Shown here piece after piece: positions 52,883 to 62,425 of a stretch of 64,000 bases of DNA. A program made the translations under genes and the position numbers. Numbering within the stretch: position 1 is the stretch's first letter; each line of letters opens with the position of its first letter. The stretch comes from Pseudomonas mendocina (GTDB lineage: Bacteria; Pseudomonadota; Gammaproteobacteria; Pseudomonadales; Pseudomonadaceae). Location of the stretch: positions 5,709,549 through 5,773,548 of the forward strand of contig NZ_CP027657.1 of the NCBI RefSeq assembly GCF_003008615.1, in the 5' to 3' direction. Below the pieces are notes generated by a model. It did no database searches, was not told where the DNA came from, and worked only from the letters and a program-made list of their open reading frames with translations.

Positions 52883-54613
52883 TCAGAAGAAGGTTACCGG
52901 CTCCCCGCCGGTTGAATCAGTCACAAGCTCATGTGTGAGCGGGTGGTAAGCCTGGCGAGCATTGAGCCCTACAGGGCCTCGCCCTGCGGCGCTGGCATGC
53001 GGGTAGTGAATGGCCAGCTCATTACGCACCACCACGTTCGGCGCACTGGTGGAATGAAAGCGCAGCAGCCGCACCCCGCCCTGGGTCGTTTCAAGGTAGT
53101 GGAGGCCCACATGGCTGCCACCGCCGCCGGCATCGACGTTGCTGAACGTGATGGTGGTGCTGAGGTTGTTCTGGTCACCCGGTGCTGTAGGTAGCTTGCC
53201 CACGTTGTTGATGCGGCTAGACGGCCCCAGGGTTTCAACTATCGAGCGCGACGAGAAAGCCTCGGCGTATGGCGCAGGCGTCGAATACGACCCGGTGATC
53301 GGCCCGGAGATCGTGCCGCTTACAGGGTCAACACCGGTCGAGCCACTAGGGGCCAGCGCGCCGCTCAGCCAGCGCCACTGGCCGCCCGGCATCAGCCGCG
53401 GGCCGCCGCCGACATACGATGGGCTACTGGTCGAGTAGCTGTACGCAAGCCGCTGCTCTGCCTGCTCGGCCAGTGTTGCCTCGGTCTGTTCGATCACAAC
53501 GCCATCGCGCAGCAGATCAACCTGAACGTTCAGGGTCTCCGACACCGTGCGGCCTACCTCGCTGCTGAAGCTTCCGGTAAACATCACGTCGGCAAAGTCC
53601 GCATCGTAGGTGGCCGTGCCGGTGATCGAGCCGCTGACGTCGCCGGCCGCGGACGGGTACTGGCAATCCAGCGAGTAGCGCGTGGTCGCGGTGTATTCCA
53701 CCAAAGCATCAGCATCATCGAACATCAGCGCCACCAGTCGCCCAGTTCGCGCCGCCGTGTAAAGCGCACTCCCCACCGGCAACCGCTCCGGCTCAGTCGA
53801 GGCAACGCTGCCGTCAACCTCCAGCAGGCCGGTAACGGTCAGCGTGTAGGTGCCACCACCCGGAGGGAATTTCTCAACCGAGGCCGGCGGGCTCATATCG
53901 CCAATAGCGATGTACGTGCGCATTTCCCACCAGGGCGACGCCGGGTAGTCCTGCTCCCAATCGCCCAGCGCCTGTTCCTGCGTGCGCAGCACCGTCATCG
54001 TTGCGGCCAGGACGCCGTCCGTGTCGGTGATTTCGATCTGCAGATAACCAGTCGGCAGGGCGCCGCCGGAGGACAGCCGCAGCAGCGCGCGGTCGCCAGT
54101 GCTGGTAATGCTCGTCACCGTCACACCACGGCCCGCGGGGCTGCCCGTTTGCCCGTTGTCCGGCACGCCAACCGGCAGGCTTACCGGCGCCGTCTCAATC
54201 GGCTCGAAGTGCCCGAACGGCTGGCATTCCAGAGTCAGCGCAAAAGGCTCGCCAACATTCGCCGAGGTGGTGATGGTGATGCCGGGCTGCACTAACCAGC
54301 GTTCACCGTTGGACGCCCAGTAGATCCAGCCATCGACCCGCCGGCCGAACAGCAACCAGTCACTCTGCAACAGCGCATAGTTCTGCCAAACGCGCCCCTG
54401 TAGCCGTTCGGCTTCGTGGTAGGCGGCGCTCAACGGCACATCGGCAATGCCCGGCTTGCGAATCAGCTGGATGGGCCAGCAGCCTGGCGTTGGTAGTTCG
54501 CCCGTCAGGGGCCATGGCACGCCGTCGACTTCGCGCAAAAAGCCGCTGAGGCTCTCACGGATGAGGCCGTGCTGGGTGTTGCCGATGGCCTTGGTTTCGT
54601 CCAGTTCAATCAC
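52883..54613 (-). CDS. large hypothetical tail protein
   Basis: 576 residues with many beta-strand segments and glycine-rich turns, no recognised domain. ATGA overlap with the gene upstream (54610). Position after the hub-like protein suggests a tail-tip or fibre-base component. Confidence 0.62.
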   Translation of the reverse strand: MIELDETKAIGNTQHGLIRESLSGFLREVDGVPWPLTGELPTPGCWPIQLIRKPGIADVPLSAAYHEAERLQGRVWQNYALLQSDWLLFGRRVDGWIYWASNGERWLVQPGITITTSANVGEPFALTLECQPFGHFEPIETAPVSLPVGVPDNGQTGSPAGRGVTVTSITSTGDRALLRLSSGGALPTGYLQIEITDTDGVLAATMTVLRTQEQALGDWEQDYPASPWWEMRTYIAIGDMSPPASVEKFPPGGGTYTLTVTGLLEVDGSVASTEPERLPVGSALYTAARTGRLVALMFDDADALVEYTATTRYSLDCQYPSAAGDVSGSITGTATYDADFADVMFTGSFSSEVGRTVSETLNVQVDLLRDGVVIEQTEATLAEQAEQRLAYSYSTSSPSYVGGGPRLMPGGQWRWLSGALAPSGSTGVDPVSGTISGPITGSYSTPAPYAEAFSSRSIVETLGPSSRINNVGKLPTAPGDQNNLSTTITFSNVDAGGGGSHVGLHYLETTQGGVRLLRFHSTSAPNVVVRNELAIHYPHASAAGRGPVGLNARQAYHPLTHELVTDSTGGEPVTFF

Positions 54614-55053
54614 AACGGCGGCTCCGCGAACTGCTGTTTGACCTCGGCCTCGTTTGCATCCTGCTGGGTGATTTCTTTGATGGGGCGGATCACGAAGCTG
54701 AACAGCCCATCGACAGTGGTAACGGTACGATCATCCCAGTACTGCCGCGTGGCGTAGTCCTGTTCAACAAGTGGGCTTGCGATGCCACCACCACTACCAG
54801 GGTTCACCGCCGGCGGCACGTAGTTGCCGCGGCCCTTCTGCGCCGGCAGTGAGCCGCGCGGCTCGATGGTGCGCAACGTGCGCCGAGCCTTCGTCGGGCG
54901 CACAACCGCGTTGATGTCATCAACCTGCTGCTCGCCACGGCGACGAGCAATCATCGCCTCGCCAATAGCCTTGCGCTCAGCGGCGGCCGTTGGCTTACGG
55001 GCCTCCTCGATGCCCTTGCGGATCGCCGCGCGCTCTTGAGCCAGTGTTGCCAT
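54610..55053 (-). CDS. hypothetical phage protein, tail region
   Basis: 147 residues: a helical, Arg/Lys/Glu-rich first half (QERAAIRKGIEEARKPTAAA) and a glycine-proline-rich second half. Tightly packed with its neighbours (1-base and 4-base overlaps). Confidence 0.6.
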   Translation of the reverse strand: MATLAQERAAIRKGIEEARKPTAAAERKAIGEAMIARRRGEQQVDDINAVVRPTKARRTLRTIEPRGSLPAQKGRGNYVPPAVNPGSGGGIASPLVEQDYATRQYWDDRTVTTVDGLFSFVIRPIKEITQQDANEAEVKQQFAEPPL

Positions 55054-56852
55054 CAGTTCAGCTCCAGCAGGTCATTGGGGATCGCGACGCGGTAAACGCC
55101 CTCAATGGGCACCACCAACTCGTCGCGCTGCTCGGCCGGGATCTCGTCGGCAGTGATCTGGAAGCGACGGGTAAAGCCTTCGCTCACGCCATCGCCCACC
55201 GACCAAGTGCCGCTGAAGCCGTCCAGTTCGTCGTCGTAAACCTCGCCTTTGCCACCGATCTGCGTCGGCAGGTTGTCGGCAATCGGGTCGGGGGCTGGCG
55301 GCTCTGGCTGTGGCTCAACGCTGAAGGCCGGTGGCGTCAACGGGTCGTTCACATCACCGCCACCGCGCATCAGCGCAACGGTCACACTGCACAGCGCTGC
55401 ACCACCACCATGATCCAGCCGCCATTGCAGTAGCTGGATCTTGCCCTTGGCCAGGACACCCTGGTCATCTACCTGCGCGGTGTGCTCCAGATCGATGCCA
55501 TGCACCCAGCCGCCCGGCACATCCCAGTTTGCCGTTGTGCCGCGATGCTCGCCGACGATGGTGGCGGCCGCCTGGTTGAGCAGCACGCGCAGCCCAGCCT
55601 GCCGGCGTGGCTCATCACGCACATCGGTGTGACCGCTCACGCCGTCATCAGCAGCGCGACCAGGTGTCGATGGCGCCTGGAATCCTGGGCGCGGGATGCC
55701 ATTTGAAGTACCGCCAACTGCAGGCGCTGCGGTGTTCACACCAAACGCAGTGGACTCCCAGCGCTCTGCCAGGTCGCTCTCGACGTCCATCGCCAGGCTG
55801 TCACGCTGCACCAGCTCGCCGCTGGCGGTGATCGCCGCATCGGCTCGCACATCCAGCGCGTACCTCTCTGTCACAACCTGCGTCCAGCGCCGCGCAGCAG
55901 TGAGCGAGAAGCCCAGCAACTGATCAGTGAACGGGTTGTTCCAGCCGATTGGTGGGTCGCACCAGACGCCCTGCGGCATTGTGCGGTACCAGGTCGCGCC
56001 ACTCAGCAACTGCTGGCCGCTGTCGGTCACCGCATCAAGGATCATGTCGATGTTCGGCAGCTCCGTGGAGTCCAAGAACCAGGCGCAGAAGCCACCCTCT
56101 CCACTCAATCCACCGGTAAACGGGTGCTGCCAGTGATAGGCCTTGTTCAACTGCCGCAGCCGGCTGAAGCGGTAGTCGGCCTCGATCAGCACACGGTTCG
56201 TCTCGCGCTTGTCTTCGCTGAAGCCCAGCAACACGGTGTCGTAGATGGTCGCACCTTCGCCGAACACATAGTCAGCCGTGCCCTTTGCATACCAGCTGCT
56301 AACGCGCGGCACGCCGTAGGCGTCGCACTCCAGCGAGGCGGTGCGGGTGCTCATGCGCTCTTGCGCGTAGTCCCAGTGGCTGCGACCCTCGACCGGCTCG
56401 AACACATCCTCAGACCACAGGCCGCCCGTCAGCGAATCAACCTGCTCGACCGGCAACGCCTCGACTACCTCCTGCAACTGATCGCTGCAAGTGCACGATA
56501 GAGTACGGTCAGTGCGGTTCCACACCGGGTCGACGATGCGCCCGGTGAACAAGCGCGACTCGCCCAGGTTGTCGAGGTAGTCGATTGTAACCTCACGTTT
56601 GCGCCACTCCAGCGGCAGCACCGGGCCAGGCGGCAGACACAGGGTGAACTGCGCTACGCGGGCTCCGCCTTCGGCAGCGAGCACTGAAGTCTCACCAGTA
56701 ACACGGGCAGACCAATCAACGCCCGCGACAACCACCCGGCTCACCCACTGAATCGCGTTATCACCACCGACCACAATTGGCTCTGGCACATCTCCACTGC
56801 CCGGCAGGCTGCCCAGCGGGGCGCCGCCGAGCAAGTCATTACCCAGCAGCAT
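55053..56852 (-). CDS. tail tip/hub-like protein
   Basis: 599 residues. The first 200 (VVVAGVDWSARVTGETSVLA, REVTIDYLDNLGESRLFTGR, CTCSDQLQEVVEALPVEQ) look like the hub domains of phage tail proteins that recognise local coordinates and bind the tail tube; the C-terminus ends in an immunoglobulin-like segment. Gene order after the tape measure supports a tail-tip role. Confidence 0.65.
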   Translation of the reverse strand: MLLGNDLLGGAPLGSLPGSGDVPEPIVVGGDNAIQWVSRVVVAGVDWSARVTGETSVLAAEGGARVAQFTLCLPPGPVLPLEWRKREVTIDYLDNLGESRLFTGRIVDPVWNRTDRTLSCTCSDQLQEVVEALPVEQVDSLTGGLWSEDVFEPVEGRSHWDYAQERMSTRTASLECDAYGVPRVSSWYAKGTADYVFGEGATIYDTVLLGFSEDKRETNRVLIEADYRFSRLRQLNKAYHWQHPFTGGLSGEGGFCAWFLDSTELPNIDMILDAVTDSGQQLLSGATWYRTMPQGVWCDPPIGWNNPFTDQLLGFSLTAARRWTQVVTERYALDVRADAAITASGELVQRDSLAMDVESDLAERWESTAFGVNTAAPAVGGTSNGIPRPGFQAPSTPGRAADDGVSGHTDVRDEPRRQAGLRVLLNQAAATIVGEHRGTTANWDVPGGWVHGIDLEHTAQVDDQGVLAKGKIQLLQWRLDHGGGAALCSVTVALMRGGGDVNDPLTPPAFSVEPQPEPPAPDPIADNLPTQIGGKGEVYDDELDGFSGTWSVGDGVSEGFTRRFQITADEIPAEQRDELVVPIEGVYRVAIPNDLLELN

Positions 56853-56854
56853 GG

Positions 56855-57373
56855 CTACACCTCTTCGAACGTGATGGACCAGCTGTGCGGGGTGGCGCTG
56901 TTTCCGCGGCTAACGCCCCTACTAGGCGGCGCCGCAAACACAGTGATTGCCGGAAACCAACTAATGCTGTAGAGCGTGGCTCCGGCAACAGGCGTAGCGG
57001 TAGCTATGCCATCAACTACCGCACATGGCGTAGCTAGCCAGTCTCGCCCGACCAGTGCCAGAGCCCACGGCGCGTGGTCAGGCCGGGGCGAACTGCTCAA
57101 CGCCACAGCATTGGCCGAGCCGGTTATGGTTTCTTGCTGCACGCTCAGCAGCTCTATCGGCTGGGTGTAGTCAAGGCCATCCAGCCCAGGCGGCATCCAG
57201 CCCGCACCACTGATGGTGCCGCTGCGCTTGCCGCTCCAGTGCGTCATCTGCACAGCATCGCCGTTACCCATCCGAACCAATGCGCTCCCGCGCAAAGGCT
57301 CAATGCTCAGGTCAGGCGCTCCGGCATGCAGCACAATCGGCACTCCGCCGAATATCAACATCGGTAGAGGCAT
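56855..57373 (-). CDS. distal-tail-like small protein
   Basis: 172 residues, beta-rich (MPLPMLIFGGVPIVLHAG, THWSGKRSGTISGAGWMPPG). First gene after the tape measure, where siphophages place the distal tail protein; assignment is by position. GGAGCC precedes the ATG at 57373, which itself follows an intrinsic terminator. Confidence 0.6.
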   Translation of the reverse strand: MPLPMLIFGGVPIVLHAGAPDLSIEPLRGSALVRMGNGDAVQMTHWSGKRSGTISGAGWMPPGLDGLDYTQPIELLSVQQETITGSANAVALSSSPRPDHAPWALALVGRDWLATPCAVVDGIATATPVAGATLYSISWFPAITVFAAPPSRGVSRGNSATPHSWSITFEEV

Positions 57374-57385
57374 ACGAGGCTCCAA

Positions 57386-57414
57386 GAAAAAGGAAGCCCG
57401 CACATGGCGGGCTG
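57386..57414 (-). terminator. intrinsic terminator between the tape measure and tail-tip genes
   Basis: On the minus strand CAGCCCGC-CATGT-GCGGGCT followed by TCCTTTTT, 13 bases before the next gene's start. Confidence 0.8.
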
Positions 57415-57415
57415 A

Positions 57416-60400
57416 TTATTTGTGAGTTCTGCCGAACTGCAGCCGAAGCAACTTGAGGTTTTCCGCCTGGCTGGTTGGCACGGACACCTGCATGATTTGC
57501 CCACCAGGCAACACGATGTTCATGTCACCCAGAAACTCCCGACCTCCGCCGGCCAACTGCTCCTGCAGGGCTGGGGCCAGCGATGGGATGGAAGGCACCG
57601 GCACATTCCCCATAACCCCACCCGTCGCGAACTTCGGAACACGCAGAGCATTCAACTGGTGGATGAGTCCGGCACCGTAGTGCTGTACCGCCCGAGCATT
57701 GATGATGCCCTCGCCGTTCGAGATCCGAGCCAAGATGCTGTCGCTGGTACCCGTTCCTGGCCCACGAGCCACACCGCCGCCCGCGAACTGCGGAACCGAC
57801 AGCTCTTTGATGATCGGGCCATCCGGATGCGCATACCGCACCGGAATTACCACCTCTTTCTGGCTCAGTTGAGCGACCAGCGTTTCAATAGCAGTGCGCA
57901 CCTGCTCAAGGGTTGCCTCATCGGTTTTCACCGACACGGGCATGTCCTTGAGTTCATTCGCCTGCTCCTTCAGCGCCTGCATCTGGTAGCGAATGTCGGC
58001 CAGCTTGTCCTCGGCGTTGCTCTCTTCCAGATCGTTGGCAGCAAGCTCGATGGCCTGCAACTCTTTGATGAACCCACCAAAGCCGTAGGTGTTCTCACCT
58101 GCCTGGGCCAGATCCTGCAACATCTTCAGTGCGGCCTGCGCCTGGCGTTGCGCCCCCTCCACATCACCGTTGGCCAGCGAATTGCGGGCGCCTATCTTCA
58201 GGTTCTGCGCAGCGCTGTAGCTGTCCTCGCCACCGCTACCCAAGCCGTTCAGGGCCTCCTGATAACGCTGCTCGATCTTCAGACGGTCATCACGCACCTT
58301 CTGCAAGTCGCCCAGCGCCTTTTTCTCAGCAGCCACCAGCTTCTTGGCGCCATCCTCGGCGGCCTTGATTTGGCTTTTCCGCAGCGTGTCGAGGTCGCTG
58401 ATGTACTTGGTGTGGCTCGCCAGCTCCTTATTGCGGACGGACTCAGCAGCAGCCTGAGCAACTTCGGAGAGGAATTGCATCTCGTCGTTCAGGCCAGTTT
58501 GCTCTTCGACAATGCTAGCCCTCAGAGCTACTAGGGCTGCCCGCTTAGCCTTCAACTCATCTTCGGAGAAAAAGAGATCGGTGAGCAGGTCGCCTGGAGA
58601 CCAGGAGTTATCAAGCGACTTATCAATCGCAGCCAGCTCGTTATCGATGGCCTCAAGCTCGGTCACAAATCCCTGCGACTTGGCGACGGTGAACGCTATT
58701 TGCTTACCCAGATCGACAAAGTCGCTGGTGGCGCCAACCGTACCGCCCGCCAAAGCGGTAAGCGCAGAAGCAAGGCTCACCAGGTTATTGATCACCTGCG
58801 GGTCACTGAGAGTTTCACCGAGCTGGTTGATGCTATTGATCAGCGGCTGAACATCGGCCTGGCCAAGCCCTGCACGCCACTTATCGCCCAGTTTCGTCAT
58901 AGCGCCGCCAACGGTATCCGGCAGCGTCTCTGCTTCCTTGCGGAGGGTTTCAAGCTGGCCAGTCAGGGCGTCAGTTACCACCTGGGCAGTCAACTGGCCC
59001 TGCGCTGCCATCTCTTTCAGCGCGCCAACTGGCACGCCTATTCCGTCAGCCAGAGCCTGCATCAGGCGCGGGGCCTGTTCGGCAACAGAGTTGAACTCTT
59101 CACCACGCAGCGCACCGGCGCCGAGCGCCTGGGCAAACTGGATAACGCCGTTCTCAGCCTCCTGAGCCGTGGCACCAGACACCCGAAACGACGTAGACAC
59201 AGCCTCGGTAAGCCGCAGGATATCCTCCTGACTGCGGCCAGCCTCACGCAAGGGTCGACTGATGCGGCCGTAGAGCGTAACCAGCGACTGGACTGGTGCC
59301 TCTGTCGCCTGCGCAATCCGGCTCAACTCGCGCTGTGCGACGTTGAATTCTTCCTGACTGGTAGTCGCCAAGCGCAATCGCGCATTCATCAGGTTGTAAG
59401 CATCTGCCGTGCGCGAAACATGCGTAATAGTGGAAACAGCCGCATAGCCCGCCCCGACTGCGCCAATCGCCCCGCCAATCCCGCCACCCAACTGGGAAAT
59501 GCCACTGGCCCGGCGCTGCTCGGCATTCATTTCACGCAAAGCGCGCTGGGTTTCACGCACTCGCGATGTCATCGAGCGCTGGGCAACGGCCAACTCCTGC
59601 ACAGTCAACTTGCCGGAGGTACGCAGCAGCTGGTACTGGTTGCGCACCCGGACGATTTCACCCTGCAGTTCGCGGTAGCGATTAACCCCCAGGTTCTGCC
59701 GGGCTGCCTCAAGGCCAGCCACACGCTGCTCGCGCGCCAACTGAGCCAATGCAGCAGACTGAGCCCGGATACCCTCACGCGCCGCAACATGGCGCTGAGC
59801 CTCTGATGCCGCAGCAGCACGGGCCTGCAGCTCTTGCTCCCGGGTCGCAGCACGCAACGCGCGCAGCTGCGCCAAGGTCTGCTGTACCCGGCGATGATAG
59901 TTGGCCTCGGCTTCTGAGCGCTCTTTGGCAGAAAGCCCGCCGTCTGCCATCACTTCGCGGTATTGGCTTCTCAGCCTCACCAGCGCCTGCTGCGTCTCCT
60001 GAATCTTGCCTACACCGAGCGCCCGCTGCGCATCCAGTCGCTTTGTTTGCTCTGCAGCTTCAGCGGCGGCGCGAGCCTCTGCCTGTAGTGCCGCCTGAAC
60101 CTCAGCACGCCCAGGCCCAGGTGCGCTGGCAGCACGTAGCTGCCTCAAAGAAGCGAGCGTCTGGCCCACACTGCGCCGATAGTTAGCCTCAGCCTCGGCG
60201 CGCTGCTTGGCCGAGAGGTTACCGTCAGCAGTTACCAGCCGGTACTCGCTACGCAGTTGCAACAACTCGCGTTGCGTCCGCTCGATTTCGCCTACACCCA
60301 AGCTCTGTTGCGCGGCCCGTAATTGCTGATCTGCCTGCCCGTCTCCAAGAGCCTTCTGCATCTCCTGGCTCAAGCGCCGCTGCTCTGCTGCCAGGTTGCG

Positions 60401-60760
60401 CGTATCAACGCCAGCACCCTGCAACTCCCTGCGACGGGCAGCGAGCCGCTGTTGGGCCGTGCCTTCCGCACGCTCCAGTCGGCGCAGCTCACTGACTGCG
60501 TCGCGGTACTGCCCAGTAAGTTGCTTGCTAGGTTCTGCTGTGCGGGCCAGCTCGTCACCCAACTCACGCACGCGGTCACGTGCTGCACGGGTTTGCCGCT
60601 CCGTACCTTCCAGGCTGCTTTCCAGCTCACGGAAAGCATTCACCTGGCGCAGCGGTTTGGCAAACTGATTGACCAGGCCTTGATATTCCTTGCTCAGCCC
60701 GCCGATACCCTTGACGGCATTATCGACATCCGCAACCAGCCGCAGCTCAACATCAGCCAT
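57416..60760 (-). CDS. tail length tape measure protein
   Basis: 1114 residues, the largest gene of the window, as expected for a tape measure. An N-terminal coiled-coil half is rich in Arg, Gln and Glu with three related blocks beginning LGVGEIERTQ, LGVGKIQETQ and LGVNRYRELQ. Then comes the TMP domain (THVSRTADAYNLMNARLRLA, RGEEFNSVAEQAPRLMQALA, AMTKLGDKWRAGLG), hydrophobic segments and a C-terminal region with ARISNGEGIINARAVQHYG. Length of the tail should scale with it. Directly follows the chaperone genes. Confidence 0.92.
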   Translation of the reverse strand: MADVELRLVADVDNAVKGIGGLSKEYQGLVNQFAKPLRQVNAFRELESSLEGTERQTRAARDRVRELGDELARTAEPSKQLTGQYRDAVSELRRLERAEGTAQQRLAARRRELQGAGVDTRNLAAEQRRLSQEMQKALGDGQADQQLRAAQQSLGVGEIERTQRELLQLRSEYRLVTADGNLSAKQRAEAEANYRRSVGQTLASLRQLRAASAPGPGRAEVQAALQAEARAAAEAAEQTKRLDAQRALGVGKIQETQQALVRLRSQYREVMADGGLSAKERSEAEANYHRRVQQTLAQLRALRAATREQELQARAAAASEAQRHVAAREGIRAQSAALAQLAREQRVAGLEAARQNLGVNRYRELQGEIVRVRNQYQLLRTSGKLTVQELAVAQRSMTSRVRETQRALREMNAEQRRASGISQLGGGIGGAIGAVGAGYAAVSTITHVSRTADAYNLMNARLRLATTSQEEFNVAQRELSRIAQATEAPVQSLVTLYGRISRPLREAGRSQEDILRLTEAVSTSFRVSGATAQEAENGVIQFAQALGAGALRGEEFNSVAEQAPRLMQALADGIGVPVGALKEMAAQGQLTAQVVTDALTGQLETLRKEAETLPDTVGGAMTKLGDKWRAGLGQADVQPLINSINQLGETLSDPQVINNLVSLASALTALAGGTVGATSDFVDLGKQIAFTVAKSQGFVTELEAIDNELAAIDKSLDNSWSPGDLLTDLFFSEDELKAKRAALVALRASIVEEQTGLNDEMQFLSEVAQAAAESVRNKELASHTKYISDLDTLRKSQIKAAEDGAKKLVAAEKKALGDLQKVRDDRLKIEQRYQEALNGLGSGGEDSYSAAQNLKIGARNSLANGDVEGAQRQAQAALKMLQDLAQAGENTYGFGGFIKELQAIELAANDLEESNAEDKLADIRYQMQALKEQANELKDMPVSVKTDEATLEQVRTAIETLVAQLSQKEVVIPVRYAHPDGPIIKELSVPQFAGGGVARGPGTGTSDSILARISNGEGIINARAVQHYGAGLIHQLNALRVPKFATGGVMGNVPVPSIPSLAPALQEQLAGGGREFLGDMNIVLPGGQIMQVSVPTSQAENLKLLRLQFGRTHK

Positions 60761-60763
60761 ATC

Positions 60764-60904
60764 TCACCCTTTGATAGCGCGCATGAACAACGACCACGGA
60801 TAGCCCCAAACACCACGGTGACCAAGCCGAATCAGCTTGCAGGCCACGTCATCCAAGTTGTTCAGGCTGCACTGCGAAGGCTGGCCACCTTGGCCAACAT
60901 GCGA
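60764..60904 (-). CDS. T-extension of the tail chaperone, reached by -1 frameshift
   Basis: Forty-six codons open in the -1 frame after the T TTT TTT site at 60910-60904, containing NNLDDVACKLIRLGHRGVWG and ending FMRAIKG. It has no start of its own. As with lambda G-GT, it would be made only as a C-terminal extension of the chaperone. The amino acid composition (Trp-rich, orderly) argues it is translated. Confidence 0.78.
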   Translation of the reverse strand, partial: SHVGQGGQPSQCSLNNLDDVACKLIRLGHRGVWGYPWSLFMRAIKG

Positions 60905-61173
60905 AAAAAACTGGGGTTGGCCTCCTTGCAGCCTTCCACCAAGAGCTCCAAGTCACTGGGTAGCATCTGCTCCAGTTCCTCCGGTTTCAGGCCGGTGAAG
61001 GACGGCAAATCAACCAGGCGAACTTCCTCGAGCAAGAGCTCGTCAACCAAGTTATTGCCGGCCTGAGCCTCGAGCAGGCCACGCACCTGACCCACGGTCA
61101 GCTCCATGCAGCACACTCGGCGGCCATCGCTCAGGGCTTTGATCACCGACTTTCCAACAGTGCTTTCACTCAT
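60862..61173 (-). CDS. tail assembly chaperone (G-like)
   Basis: 103 residues in the zero frame (MSESTVGKSVIKALSDGRRV ... FFRMLAKVASLRSAA). Just upstream of the tape measure, as expected. Contains a slippery T TTT TTT heptamer near its end in the correct phase (third base of AGT, then TTT TTT), giving the longer GT form. Confidence 0.85.
   Translation of the reverse strand: MSESTVGKSVIKALSDGRRVCCMELTVGQVRGLLEAQAGNNLVDELLLEEVRLVDLPSFTGLKPEELEQMLPSDLELLVEGCKEANPSFFRMLAKVASLRSAA
60904..60910 (-). other. programmed -1 ribosomal frameshift site
   Basis: Seven T in a row in the coding strand, phased X XXY YYZ in the chaperone frame. The -1 frame is open for 46 further codons. A downstream GCCAAGGTGGCC region can form a small stem-loop. 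Confidence 0.78.
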
Positions 61174-61189
61174 TGCGTTTCTCCGGGCA

Positions 61190-61214
61190 TTAAAAAACCC
61201 GCCGTAGCGGGTTT
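61190..61214 (-). terminator. intrinsic terminator before the tail chaperone gene
   Basis: On the minus strand AAACCCGC-TACG-GCGGGTTTTTTAA, 17 bases upstream of the chaperone start. Confidence 0.85.
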
Positions 61215-61230
61215 ATATGAGGCAGATAAA

Positions 61231-61596
61231 TTAGAAGATGCGTAGAAGCGTCGCGAAGAACGCCGGCACCCCAGTAAACAGTAAAAAAAGGATAATCAGT
61301 GCAGGGATGGACGCTATGACCCACTTCACCATGAAGCGAACCATGGCACCAAAACTCATGTTGATATCCACCACCACAACCGGCTGAGCACCAGGGTATT
61401 GCTGCTCAGCTTCGTACACTACTGGCGACCGCTTGGCCCGAGCTACATTCGCGGCTTGCTCGGCTTGCCGCTGGGCCTTCACCTGCGCAACATAGCGCTC
61501 ATGCCCCTCGTAATTCACGCCGCAACTCACGCAGTCATCAGGGCTCTGCTGCACCTCTGCCAACGTCGGCTCGTACTTACATTTTGGACACTGCAT
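61231..61596 (-). CDS. zinc-ribbon membrane protein in the phage tail module
   Basis: 121 residues: a zinc ribbon at the N-terminus (MQCPKCKYEPT ... CVSCGVNY), a charged middle and a C-terminal membrane helix (VIASIPALIILFLLFTGVPAFF). Located between major tail and chaperone genes although it looks non-structural; perhaps an accessory gene acting at the host membrane. Function unknown. Confidence 0.7.
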   Translation of the reverse strand: MQCPKCKYEPTLAEVQQSPDDCVSCGVNYEGHERYVAQVKAQRQAEQAANVARAKRSPVVYEAEQQYPGAQPVVVVDINMSFGAMVRFMVKWVIASIPALIILFLLFTGVPAFFATLLRIF

Positions 61597-61681
61597 CGGG
61601 TTTCCCTCCCTATGGATATGGCAGGGACTCTAGCCGATCAGAGCCCAGTTCGAAACATGGCCATCCATGGCCGCGCCGCCG

Positions 61682-62425
61682 TCACTCCACGTCCTTGATC
61701 ACCATGTACTGCGAAAGGCCGGTGCCAACCTTGGTGGGGTCTTTCTCCGCCTTGGCCGTGAACTCCATGCCCTGGAACTCGTCACCGATGAAGCCAAGCG
61801 TGGCGGGCGAGTGGTTGATGCGGAACAACTCGATAACAACCGGCTTGTTACTGCGCGCCTCGTTGAGGCCAACGAATACCTGGCGGAAGCGCTTACCCGA
61901 CTTGGTGAGAGCCTGGATAGTGGCGTGCTTGGCGTACGAGTAGTCCACCTCGACGTCCATGCCCGCATCGGTAACCGCACCATCCTCAGCGATGACCGGG
62001 AAGCCTGCCGGATCGAGGGTATAGTCGGTATCCAGCACCAAGGGAGATCCGCCTGCAGCTGGAGTCACCACCACATTGGTAGCGCCGGGGTTGCCGAGCA
62101 TGATCAGTGCGCCAGGGTAGGCCTTATGCTCCTCCCCCGTCGCAGTACCAGCCGCCACATCTACGCTGCTGCCGTACAAGGCACGCCCCATGTTAGCTTT
62201 CTTGAAATGACGGGCGTTGTAGTTCACGTTCAGCGAAGCGATACGCTGAACGGATGAGTCCAAACCCCCACCCGGCGTGGTGTAGTCCTGCTCCTCGATC
62301 TCTTGAGGGGTCGCTTCGTAGGTCAGGGAGCTGACGTTACCGATGAAGATCAAGCCCTTTGGATCATCGAGATCTTCAAGATACAGCTTGCCAACGCCAA
62401 GGTAGGCACCGCGCAAATCAGTCAT
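61682..62425 (-). CDS. major tail protein
   Basis: 247 residues, beta-rich, with a tube-protein layout (LGVGKLYLEDLDDPKGLIFI, VFVGLNEARSNKPVVIELFR, TLGFIGDEFQGMEFTAKAEK). Located between connector genes and chaperones, where siphophage major tail proteins lie. Start overlaps the preceding stop. Confidence 0.78.
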   Translation of the reverse strand: MTDLRGAYLGVGKLYLEDLDDPKGLIFIGNVSSLTYEATPQEIEEQDYTTPGGGLDSSVQRIASLNVNYNARHFKKANMGRALYGSSVDVAAGTATGEEHKAYPGALIMLGNPGATNVVVTPAAGGSPLVLDTDYTLDPAGFPVIAEDGAVTDAGMDVEVDYSYAKHATIQALTKSGKRFRQVFVGLNEARSNKPVVIELFRINHSPATLGFIGDEFQGMEFTAKAEKDPTKVGTGLSQYMVIKDVE

